Source of the DNA: Candidatus Fermentibacterota bacterium
GTDB lineage: Bacteria; JAFGKV01
NCBI GenBank assembly: GCA_030620115.1
Contig: JAUXFG010000172.1
Coordinates: forward strand, 1-7,616
DNA: 7,616 nucleotides
Reading direction: 5' to 3'
This document shows, in pieces, positions 1 through 5,414 of this stretch. The notes under the pieces are model-generated. The model saw only the letters and a list, made by a program, of their open reading frames with translations, did no database searches and had not been told where the DNA came from. Made by a program: the position numbers and the translations under genes. How positions within the stretch are numbered: the first letter of the stretch is position 1; the number at the start of each line of letters is the position of its first letter.

Positions 1-114
1 CTCCAGAAGCTCTCACGCCAGGCTGCATTATGCTAAGCAACAGAATCTTTCAACCCCATTGCCACCGAACCATCGTGCGTTTGCTCCACATAACGTGGCG
101 CTTCACATAACCCG

Positions 115-138
115 TGATATGTTGAGCTCAACATATCA
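115..138. promoter_or_regulatory. Perfect 24-bp palindrome, possible operator
   Basis: The half TGATATGTTGAG is followed directly by its exact reverse complement CTCAACATATCA with no loop. Absence of a loop and of a following T run makes an RNA terminator unlikely. A binding site for a dimeric DNA-binding protein, or the core of a small repeat, fits better. The inner heptamer ATGTTGA / TCAACAT recurs at 171-177 and 204-210, and ACATATC recurs at 344-350. It lies about 325 bp before the first gene start, far for a simple repressor site. The symmetry is seen directly; the operator role is inferred. Confidence 0.5.
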
Positions 139-140
139 AA

Positions 141-158
141 GGTTCAAGGGTTCAGGGG
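141..158. repeat. GGTTCA short tandem repeat, copy 1
   Basis: Two units GGTTCA at 141-146 and 149-154, spaced 8 bases and flanked by G-rich sequence, sit directly after the 24-bp palindrome. The same motif appears as three units at 3675-3695 in the only other intergenic gap on this strand. The two clusters share AAAGGTTCA and GGTTCAGGG. Its presence in two gaps suggests a dispersed intergenic repeat; function unknown. Confidence 0.5.
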
Positions 159-169
159 CGGCAATCCGG

Positions 170-211
170 ATCAACATGACGAGCTGTCGATTTGTCGAAT
201 GAAATGTTGAT
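170..211. repeat. Inverted repeat ATCAACAT / ATGTTGAT
   Basis: ATCAACAT at 170-177 pairs perfectly with ATGTTGAT at 204-211 across a 26-base gap. Each arm contains the heptamer of the palindrome at 115-138, so the heptamer occurs four times in about 92 bases, two in each orientation. A one-mismatch copy, ATGTTCA, follows at 224-230. The arrangement could be an array of binding sites or remains of an imperfect repeat. Role not shown by sequence alone. Confidence 0.4.
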
Positions 212-452
212 TGACCGCACCGAATGTTCAACTTGCAACCATATCGTCCGTTCCCGCACGAGAGTCGTGACTTAACTCTCCTCCTCGTGGGATCCCCACT
301 CATGGATGTGCCCAGCTCGCCATGAAAGGGCGATCCACCGTTGACATATCGAGGCCGGTCCGCACATTCGGTTGTTCATCATCATAGTTTTCTTGAAGCG
401 GTACGTCTCGCCAAGGATGTGCGGAGGAGATGCACGCTCACACTGGTACTGC

Positions 453-457
453 GAGGA
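453..457 (+). promoter_or_regulatory. Ribosome binding site deciding the start at 463
   Basis: GAGGA sits five bases before the ATG at 463. The upstream in-frame ATG at 430 has its GGAGGAG directly abutting the codon with no spacer, which is too close for normal initiation. The stretch 430-462 would also add eleven polar residues before the first hydrophobic segment. I therefore prefer 463. Confidence 0.6.
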
Positions 458-462
458 ACTGC

Positions 463-1386
463 ATGAGAACAAGTATTCCGCATTCATTCTCTCGACTTCT
501 CCTGAAGGTTTGCGTGACATTTATGGTGGGGAGTCTGCTTGCCCGCAAAGTATCATTTGGGGAAGCGATCAGTGTCTTCTCGTCCATCCCCCTCTCAGCG
601 GTGGCGCCAATCCTCCTCCTTAGCTGCCTCTGGTTCATCGCCCGGGTGGCGAGGTGGGGATACCTGCTCCGGAGTTGCGCCGTGCCCGCGTCCAGGACGG
701 CGACCGTGTTTTCTTTTGGACGGGGTCTCATCATGGGAATCGCTACGCCTCTCCAGCTAGGCGAACTTGCCAGGGCAACATGCATCCGAGAGGGATATCG
801 AGGCGCAGCAAGCATACTGGTGATTGTGGACAAGGTGTTTGATTTAGCCGCGTTGGGCATATTGGCGAGCATCGGTATCGGGATCCATGCATCAAGGCCA
901 TTGCTGGGAATGCTGGGCGCCGTGCTTGTGGGCATTCTCCTCGGCTTCGGGGCACGATTGGCCATGATGTCAACGCACCTCTTGGCACGCGTAGGATGGT
1001 TCTCGGAAGAACGTATACGTGACGTAAGAGTTCGACTCCTCAGCGTGGTGGAGAACCGTGGCGTTTCATCACTGCTTCTTCTCTTATCACTGCTGGCATA
1101 TCTCGTGGTTGTGGCACAGTACTATTTGATCCTTGGCCTCCTTGCTCCAGGCTATGACAAGGGAGCCTTGATCGTTTGTCCCGCCATCATCCTGGCACGG
1201 GCGATGCCATTCACGTTCAGCGGATTGGGCGTGCGTGAAAGCGTGGCTCTTGCGCTTTTTCCAAAGTTCGGCGTGCCGGGGACGGCGGCGGTTGCGGTAT
1301 CACTGGCCATGTTTGTGATCAATGCGTGGATTCCTCTCATCTTCAGTATTATCTCTCTCTTGCCACGAAGAGAACAGGCCAAGTGA
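463..1386 (+). CDS. LPG-synthase-type (flippase-like) integral membrane protein
   Basis: This 307-residue polytopic membrane protein matches the lysylphosphatidylglycerol synthase membrane-domain family (UPF0104, MprF N-terminal type). By eye hydrophobic segments lie near residues 11-26, 43-62, 84-100, 118-142, 147-168, 201-226, 237-255 and 273-300. Family hallmarks are TPLQLGELAR (95-104, the usual P..xGE..R), the charged DKVFDL (123-128), and SGLGVRES (253-260, like the family's GG.G.RE). Length is normal for stand-alone members. There is no cytosolic aminoacyl-transferase domain, so it is not a full MprF. Stand-alone members are often found beside polyprenyl-sugar enzymes and are annotated as flippase-like, but their biochemical role is mostly unproven. 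The stop overlaps the GTG start of the next gene, implying coupled translation. The in-frame ATG at 430 would give 318 residues but has a poorly placed ribosome binding site. Confidence 0.88.
   Translation: MRTSIPHSFSRLLLKVCVTFMVGSLLARKVSFGEAISVFSSIPLSAVAPILLLSCLWFIARVARWGYLLRSCAVPASRTATVFSFGRGLIMGIATPLQLGELARATCIREGYRGAASILVIVDKVFDLAALGILASIGIGIHASRPLLGMLGAVLVGILLGFGARLAMMSTHLLARVGWFSEERIRDVRVRLLSVVENRGVSSLLLLLSLLAYLVVVAQYYLILGLLAPGYDKGALIVCPAIILARAMPFTFSGLGVRESVALALFPKFGVPGTAAVAVSLAMFVINAWIPLIFSIISLLPRREQAK
1368..1385 (+). promoter_or_regulatory. Overlapping stop/start (GTGA) with ribosome binding site
   Basis: AAGAGA at 1368-1373 precedes the GTG at 1383-1385 by nine bases. The last two bases of this GTG are the first two of the TGA (1384-1386) ending the flippase-like gene. 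A four-base GTGA overlap is a common sign of translational coupling, so both proteins are likely made from one mRNA. It also fixes the lipoprotein start, because the signal peptide begins directly after it. Confidence 0.7.
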
Positions 1387-3665
1387 GAAGGGCTTTTGTT
1401 GCGATTGTGATCACCATACTGGCGATCACAATCGGCTGTTCACCAGAGCCGAGTCCATTCGTCAGCCTGCTGGATCAGATCTCTGATGAGACCCCCGCTG
1501 GGCCGTGGAGAATTGTCGCTCACATTCATGGACGACACGCATCCACTTGGTTCTCAGAGGAGCACCGAGTTGTCGGTGAACCGCTAGAGGACGGCTCCCA
1601 GAATTCCGAGGCATTTCGGACACGCGTCCCGGTACGGATCGCTCCGGGGGAGAGAATTCTTGTTCGACTGACCTATCGCGCACCCTGGGAGGGTGAAGGG
1701 GTTGTAGGCATCTGCGCTGGCGGGGCGGGGAGGCGGCTACAGGAGAGGACGAAGGAACTGCATAGGCCGAGCATCGAGATTGATGTGGGAGATGCGGTCT
1801 TTGATGTCGAGTGGATCGAGGTGAGCCATCACATCAGACCGGGAAGCAAGATTGCGCTGAACAGCGTTGTTGTCATGGCTTTTGATGACTTCGCGGAACA
1901 AGATGAACTGAGCCGTGCTCGAGCATTCCTGAGATGGGTTGCCCGGAAAGAAAGCGCAGAGGCTCGTGTGGCATGCCGTTACCGGAAAGCTCCTTTCTCG
2001 AACCAGGGCTCTACGCGTTGGGGTGTGATGCTCATGAAGGGTGACATCCTGGAGTTTCGAATGCCCGCCTCCCCCGAGGCGTCACATCTTGAGTTCTGGA
2101 CCACGGTATTATGGGCGTCTTCCTCTCAGACCGCGCTGCATTTGGATCTCATGGCAGGAAACAAGTCCTTGCGTCGTGAGTCGTGGGAAATGGACCCCGA
2201 TGATGCTCCTCAATGGCAATGGATCTCGGTTCCAGGCCAATTATTCCCCGAGGGAATAGATGCCATTCGGTTCACGCTCTCTGGAAGCAATGCCATGGTG
2301 GGTCTTTGCGAGCCAATTGTCTTCTTTGACACGAACAAGCCTGCCTCCACGCCGAATGTGATCCTCATAGATCTGGATACCATGAGAGCCGATCGGCTGG
2401 GCTGCTACGGGTACGCGACCCGGCCCACGTCCTCGAGAATGGACTCCTTGTTGGAAAGAAGAGGATTCGTGCTCTTCGAGAACGCCCACACCTCTTCACC
2501 TTGGACACTTCCTGCGACAGCCAAGTTCTTCACCTCGCGATATCTCGACTTCGAAACACCAGGAGGCATTCCTCGGAACTACACGATGCTGGCCGAGGTA
2601 TTGAGGCGGCATGGCTACTACTGCCTTGCTTTCACCGGGGGAGCTCATCTACGTGCAACTGGTCTCGAACAAGGCTTCCATGAATATCACTGGAGTCAGG
2701 ACTGGGGAAAGGTTGAGGATTCATTCCCCCAATCCAAGCGATGGCTGAGCATGCGCAGGCGCGAGCCCTTCTTCCTCTTTATCCACACCTACGAGCCCCA
2801 CACCCCGTATACACGTGATCTGTTCTGCCAAGGATTCCCGTCGGGTAGGCTGGGGAATCTTTCACGGGGAGAACCTCTTTTTCCTCGCGGATTGACCACG
2901 TGTGGCGCATTGACCGCCAGCGAGAGTCTTTACGTACAGGCCGCATATGACGGCGGCATACGGGTGGCTTGCGATGCAGTGGCTGATCTTCTTGAGAGGC
3001 TAGACAAACTTGAACTGTGGGATCGGACTGTCGTCGTCGTGCTCAGTGATCATGGGGAGGAGTTCTGGGAGCATTTCCCGCTTTTCGCCGAGCATGGCCA
3101 CTCTCTCTATTCGGAGATCATCCACGTACCGTTCTTGATCTACGATCCGAAGGCGGCCGGAGGAGGGATGAAGAGGAACCTTGAACCGGTGAGCACGGTG
3201 GATCTTCTTCCCACGATAATGGACATGCTTGGTCTTGATTTGTCCCTGGGAGTGGATGGGATAAGCCTTGTTCCCGTGATGGCAGGCTGTCTGCCCGATC
3301 GTAAAATACCCATGATGGCACAGATCAAGGCCGGCACCGAGGTCCCGTTGGACAGGTTCTGCATCATGATTGATGGCAGGAAGTATATCGAATCGTTTGG
3401 TGATGAGACACGGGTCCCGGAGAAAAGTGAGACATGCAAGATCTATCCGGGGGGGAAAGAGGTGTACGAGCTCCACGTTGATCCTCACGAGCTTCACAAC
3501 TTGATTGGCTCCGATTCAGCGCTCGATCGGCGGATGGGAGTACTGCTGCACAAGGCCCGGGCGAGCGCCTGCAGTCTCATTGCGGACGAAGACGAAGAAG
3601 GCGCTCCTATGCTGCCGCAGGATCTTCGCAGGCAGCTCCAGGCTCTGGGATATATCGAGGGGTAG
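1383..3665 (+). CDS. Sulfatase-fold lipoprotein of the alkaline phosphatase superfamily, Thr-type active site
   Basis: This 760-residue protein should be exported and lipid-anchored. The chosen GTG at 1383 overlaps the upstream TGA (GTGA) and has AAGAGA nine bases before it. It gives a classic signal: two Arg, a hydrophobic run and a lipobox TIGC with Cys19, followed by Ser. The longer frame from ATG 1326 would bury this signal behind 19 extra residues. Residues about 20-320 look beta-rich, with no motif I can name. The catalytic domain starts near 325: NVILIDLDTMRADRLGCYGY (325-344) with metal-ligand candidate Asp332; SPWTLPATAKFFTS (372-385), where Thr375 aligns with the formylglycine Cys and Thr379 with the Arg of CxPxR; and SDHGEEFWEH (555-564) with Asp556, His557 and HGH at 571-573. 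The tail has YELHVDPHELHNL (695-707) and LQALGYIEG (752-760), both common in this subgroup. It probably acts by a Thr nucleophile on a phosphate, phosphodiester or sulfate ester; substrate unknown. Confidence 0.92.
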   Translation: MRRAFVAIVITILAITIGCSPEPSPFVSLLDQISDETPAGPWRIVAHIHGRHASTWFSEEHRVVGEPLEDGSQNSEAFRTRVPVRIAPGERILVRLTYRAPWEGEGVVGICAGGAGRRLQERTKELHRPSIEIDVGDAVFDVEWIEVSHHIRPGSKIALNSVVVMAFDDFAEQDELSRARAFLRWVARKESAEARVACRYRKAPFSNQGSTRWGVMLMKGDILEFRMPASPEASHLEFWTTVLWASSSQTALHLDLMAGNKSLRRESWEMDPDDAPQWQWISVPGQLFPEGIDAIRFTLSGSNAMVGLCEPIVFFDTNKPASTPNVILIDLDTMRADRLGCYGYATRPTSSRMDSLLERRGFVLFENAHTSSPWTLPATAKFFTSRYLDFETPGGIPRNYTMLAEVLRRHGYYCLAFTGGAHLRATGLEQGFHEYHWSQDWGKVEDSFPQSKRWLSMRRREPFFLFIHTYEPHTPYTRDLFCQGFPSGRLGNLSRGEPLFPRGLTTCGALTASESLYVQAAYDGGIRVACDAVADLLERLDKLELWDRTVVVVLSDHGEEFWEHFPLFAEHGHSLYSEIIHVPFLIYDPKAAGGGMKRNLEPVSTVDLLPTIMDMLGLDLSLGVDGISLVPVMAGCLPDRKIPMMAQIKAGTEVPLDRFCIMIDGRKYIESFGDETRVPEKSETCKIYPGGKEVYELHVDPHELHNLIGSDSALDRRMGVLLHKARASACSLIADEDEEGAPMLPQDLRRQLQALGYIEG
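1402..1434. repeat. 11-bp perfect inverted repeat within the signal-peptide codons
   Basis: CGATTGTGATC (1402-1412) pairs exactly with GATCACAATCG (1424-1434) around an 11-base loop. It lies 17-49 bases after the GTG start codon of the lipoprotein gene. In the mRNA it would form a stable stem just inside the reading frame. It encodes residues 7-18 (AIVITILAITIG), where Ile, Val and Thr codons could create partial symmetry by chance, so a regulatory role is only a suggestion. Confidence 0.45.
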
Positions 3666-3673
3666 GCGTTTAC

Positions 3674-3695
3674 GGGTTCAAAGGTTCAGGGTTCA
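3674..3695. repeat. GGTTCA short tandem repeat, copy 2
   Basis: Three GGTTCA units at 3675-3680, 3683-3688 and 3690-3695 lie in the gap between the lipoprotein gene and the following membrane protein gene. They match the two-unit cluster at 141-154. The gap (3666-3749) shows no hairpin with a T run, so transcription probably continues into the next gene. Confidence 0.5.
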
Positions 3696-3737
3696 CCGAG
3701 AATCAGAATCAGTTTGGGTCGCATCATCACCAATAAC

Positions 3738-3752
3738 AAGGGACTTGACGTG
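3738..3752 (+). promoter_or_regulatory. Ribosome binding site supporting the GTG start at 3750
   Basis: AAGGGA at 3738-3743 lies six bases before the in-frame GTG at 3750. The alternative TTG at 3714 has no purine-rich site at useful distance and would add twelve polar residues. The GTG start leaves a short basic N-terminus directly before the first membrane segment, normal for a polytopic protein. Confidence 0.55.
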
Positions 3753-4958
3753 AGTGGATCCACATGGCCGCGGCGTGCGGTGATCGGATCTTGTCTTGGG
3801 CTGGGGTTTTTCCTCCTGTACATATTCATTCCGCGGAACTGGGATGCGATTCTCTCAAGCGATGGCTACTTTTTTGCCGATGTCTCCGAGAATGCGATGG
3901 GTCTTCGGGAATTCGTGTTCGGTAAACCACTCCAGAGACACGTGCTATTCAGCCTGATCGGGCATCCTTTGTACGTCGTGAGTAAGGGGATATTCGGAAG
4001 CGGAGGCCTGGTTGTCCCCACTGCGCTTTTCGGGGCACTGGGGGTCGTGATCTTCTTTGCCCTCGCGTGTAGCCGCCTTGGCAGCCTTTTGGACCAGGTT
4101 CTGATCTCCCTATTGTTCGGGTTTGCAGCAACAAATCTGGTTTATGCGGGAATACCTGAGACGTACGTCCCATCCGGTGCGTTGGTTCTGGCGTCTGTAT
4201 TGGCGTGGATTCATTGGTCCCAGCGCAGACAATGGTTTTTCTTGCTGCTGCTGTTTCTTTCGTTGACGCTGGTGGGTCTGATGAATCCGGTGATCTTGGG
4301 ATTCCTCGCGGTGGCATATGTCACCAGCGCATGGATTGAGACTCGAAGGTTCTCTCATGTCCTGATGATTGCCATGGTCTGTGTCCTGTCATCCCTTGTT
4401 GCGTGTGCAATTCAAACCACGCTTGTCACCGCGGCCATGCCCCATCTAACCAGGCGGGACACCATGGCTGGGTCGGTGCGCTATCTTACTCAATATGGCA
4501 ATCTCTCGAACTTCCTCTCTGCTGAGAAAATCGGGATCATCTTGCTCAATACATTTGTCACTCCATTGGGAGCTCTGCCAGTTTCTTCGTTCAAAGATGC
4601 CGCGGTGGCGGCCGTCTATTCACGAGGTTTCGGCAGCCTTTTTGGATATGGCCATTCATTTGTCTCTGCCCTCTTCTTTGCCCTATATGTCGTGTTCCTT
4701 GGGGTGGCGATGCATGGCAGGCGATCGGCATATAGAATTGGATCCATGACAACTACCTACCTTGTATGCCACATCCTGTTTTTCTTGTGGTTCAACCCCA
4801 CGGAGGCTTTCCTCTATTCGCCTGGCGTCCTGGGGTTATGCCTCTTGTCAATATTTGATTGGTTTGGTGGGTTCCCCGCACGGCGGCGATGGATTCTTCT
4901 CGGTATCTTGGTGCTCGTCACTGCGGCCAACAATCTGAGCATCGTATTCTCGCTTTAG
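3750..4958 (+). CDS. Polytopic membrane protein, probable GT-C-type glycosyltransferase
   Basis: The 402-residue product is very hydrophobic, with roughly ten to twelve membrane segments by eye (for example near residues 10-27, 86-106, 115-135, 140-156, 163-197, 203-225, 303-321, 333-348, 354-371 and 381-398). The first loop after segment 1 is acidic and aromatic: SSDGYFFADVSEN (36-48) with Asp38 and Asp44, followed by GHPLYVV (71-77). That layout resembles the first periplasmic loop of GT-C enzymes using polyprenyl-phosphate sugars, and IPETYVPSGAL (135-145) and FNPTEAFLYSPG (348-359) look like loop motifs of such proteins. I cannot assign a CAZy family, and no donor or acceptor is visible. 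A membrane protein of the same assembly pathway without catalytic activity remains possible. It lies 84 bp after the sulfatase-fold gene without a visible terminator, so it probably belongs to the same transcript. Confidence 0.82.
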   Translation: MSGSTWPRRAVIGSCLGLGFFLLYIFIPRNWDAILSSDGYFFADVSENAMGLREFVFGKPLQRHVLFSLIGHPLYVVSKGIFGSGGLVVPTALFGALGVVIFFALACSRLGSLLDQVLISLLFGFAATNLVYAGIPETYVPSGALVLASVLAWIHWSQRRQWFFLLLLFLSLTLVGLMNPVILGFLAVAYVTSAWIETRRFSHVLMIAMVCVLSSLVACAIQTTLVTAAMPHLTRRDTMAGSVRYLTQYGNLSNFLSAEKIGIILLNTFVTPLGALPVSSFKDAAVAAVYSRGFGSLFGYGHSFVSALFFALYVVFLGVAMHGRRSAYRIGSMTTTYLVCHILFFLWFNPTEAFLYSPGVLGLCLLSIFDWFGGFPARRRWILLGILVLVTAANNLSIVFSL

Positions 4959-5142
4959 GGCTTGCGCAATCCTTTGATATTTGGCGCCTCCGGATTCGGG
5001 CTACGGCGAGACAAGTCGGCCGAATTCAGTCATTTCTTGGGATGTTTCATTCTCTCATTTTACGGTCTCGGCCTCGCGCTACGGCTCAAGATAGGAATAT
5101 GGAATCCCGTAGAGAGATTCCAGAACCGTGGCCCCACCCTCA

Positions 5143-5239
5143 GTCATTGCGAGGAGCCCTTCGGCAAGCTCAGGATAGAGTCCGCGACGAAGCAATCTCA
5201 TCCGCCCATTGAGATCGCCGCGCTGTCGCTCGCGATGAC
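5143..5239. repeat. Interrupted palindromic dispersed repeat (GTCATTGCGAGG type)
   Basis: The element opens with GTCATTGCGAGGAGC and closes with CTCGCGATGAC, whose reverse complement GTCATCGCGAG differs from the opening by one base. Its centre is a hairpin: AGCAATCTCA (5191-5200) faces TGAGATCGCC (5210-5219) across a nine-base loop. From general knowledge, sequences of this form (GTCATTGCGAGG ... GACGAAGCAATCTC) are abundant intergenic repeats in many environmental bacteria and may be transposase-free mobile units. The symmetry is seen directly; the family link is from memory. Confidence 0.65.
5157..5180. repeat. CTTCGGCAAGCTCAGG-type repeat nested in the larger element
   Basis: CTTCGGCAAGCTCAG at 5159-5173 differs by one base from CTTCGACAAGCTCAG, a widely dispersed short repeat that I recall from many bacterial genomes. 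It sits between the left arm GTCATTGCGAGGAGC and the inner GCGACGAAGCAATCTCA of the larger element, which are normally close together. This suggests insertion of one repeat type into another. Exact borders are not determinable here. Confidence 0.45.
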
Positions 5240-5251
5240 CCCCGGGGCCTT

Positions 5252-5290
5252 AGTCATTGCAAGGAGGGTTCCGAAAGCGCAAAGCACTTC
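5252..5290. repeat. Second, partial copy of the left repeat arm
   Basis: AGTCATTGCAAGGAGG at 5252-5267 is a near copy of AGTCATTGCGAGGAGC at 5142-5157. The following GTTCCGAAAGCGCAAAGCAC resembles a decayed version of the repeat interior. No matching right arm was found before the gene ending at 5415, so this is a truncated or degenerate copy in the same orientation. Confidence 0.45.
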
Positions 5291-5342
5291 CCGGCCTGTC
5301 CTGAAACATCCCCATTTCTTCCCCCCGAACACTGAAACCTGC

Positions 5343-5359
5343 ATGCCAAGGCGTGGCAT
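5343..5359. other. Small stem-loop in the convergent spacer
   Basis: ATGCCA (5343-5348) pairs with TGGCAT (5354-5359) around the five-base loop AGGCG. It lies about 55 bases beyond the stop of the - strand gene. Neither strand shows a T run after the stem, so it is at best a weak terminator or part of a repeat. Confidence 0.25.
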
Positions 5360-5414
5360 AGCGAAGAGTGGAAACCCGTGAACAGAAACAAGACAGAGAG
5401 TCTAGCCCGGACTT

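Larger units (their letters stand above)
1..462. other. Non-coding leader region upstream of the + strand gene cluster
   Basis: No convincing reading frame occurs here. The short frames on either strand have no recognisable motif and no good ribosome binding site. The region is rich in short symmetric sequences: a perfect palindrome (115-138), a second inverted pair (170-177 with 204-211), a two-unit GGTTCA repeat (141-154), a direct repeat CACATAAC at 87-94 and 104-111, and two overlapping alternative small stems at 257-280. An exact TTGACA lies at 341-346, but no good -10 box follows at normal spacing. The promoter of the + strand cluster is expected here but I cannot place it. Confidence 0.6.
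4959..5414. other. Convergent spacer filled with dispersed repeats
   Basis: This 456-bp stretch separates the two converging gene sets. Reading frames crossing it translate repeat sequence and have no family resemblance. It holds a degenerate direct repeat GCTACGGC (5000-5007, 5079-5086), a small stem TGGAATC/GATTCCA (5100-5106 with 5116-5122), the interrupted palindromic element at 5143-5239, a second partial left arm from 5252, and a stem ATGCCA/TGGCAT at 5343-5359. AGTCATT occurs three times (5028, 5142, 5252), about 110 bases apart. No stem is followed by a clear T run on either strand, so I call no intrinsic terminator. Confidence 0.6.

Noticed and set aside
87-111. CACATAAC direct repeat as a CRISPR or integron attC remnant
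   Set aside because: There are only two eight-base copies 17 bases apart. Repeat and spacer lengths do not fit CRISPR, and the sequence does not match the RYYYAAC core of attC sites.
257-280. Overlapping stems CACGA/TCGTG and GAGAGT/ACTCTC as an attenuator or riboswitch
   Set aside because: The stems are short, no terminator stem with a T run or conserved riboswitch core follows, and no leader peptide is evident.
341-369. TTGACA as a sigma-70 promoter for the + strand cluster
   Set aside because: The -35 match is exact, but at 16-18 base spacing the sequence has no resemblance to a -10 box. The nearest weak match (CATAGT, 383-388) is much too far away.
438-965. Long open frame opposite the flippase-like gene
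   Set aside because: It lies fully antisense to a gene with clear family motifs, and its product is rich in Arg, Pro and Ser without motif, as expected for a shadow frame.
1406-1430. CRP-like site TGTGA ... TCACA
   Set aside because: The half-sites are 15 bases apart instead of six and lie inside a coding region, so they do not form a CRP site.
3000-3497. Antisense open frames opposite the sulfatase-fold gene
   Set aside because: They cover the conserved metal-binding codons of the real gene on the other strand and show no protein family features.
5100-5122. TGGAATC/GATTCCA stem as a terminator of the + strand cluster
   Set aside because: The stem is only seven pairs with a nine-base loop and no T run follows. 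It is more likely part of the repeat-rich spacer.
4962-5381. Frame of 139 codons across the convergent spacer
   Set aside because: It translates the dispersed repeats, has no ribosome binding site and no family resemblance. Such repeat translations are often mis-annotated as hypothetical proteins.
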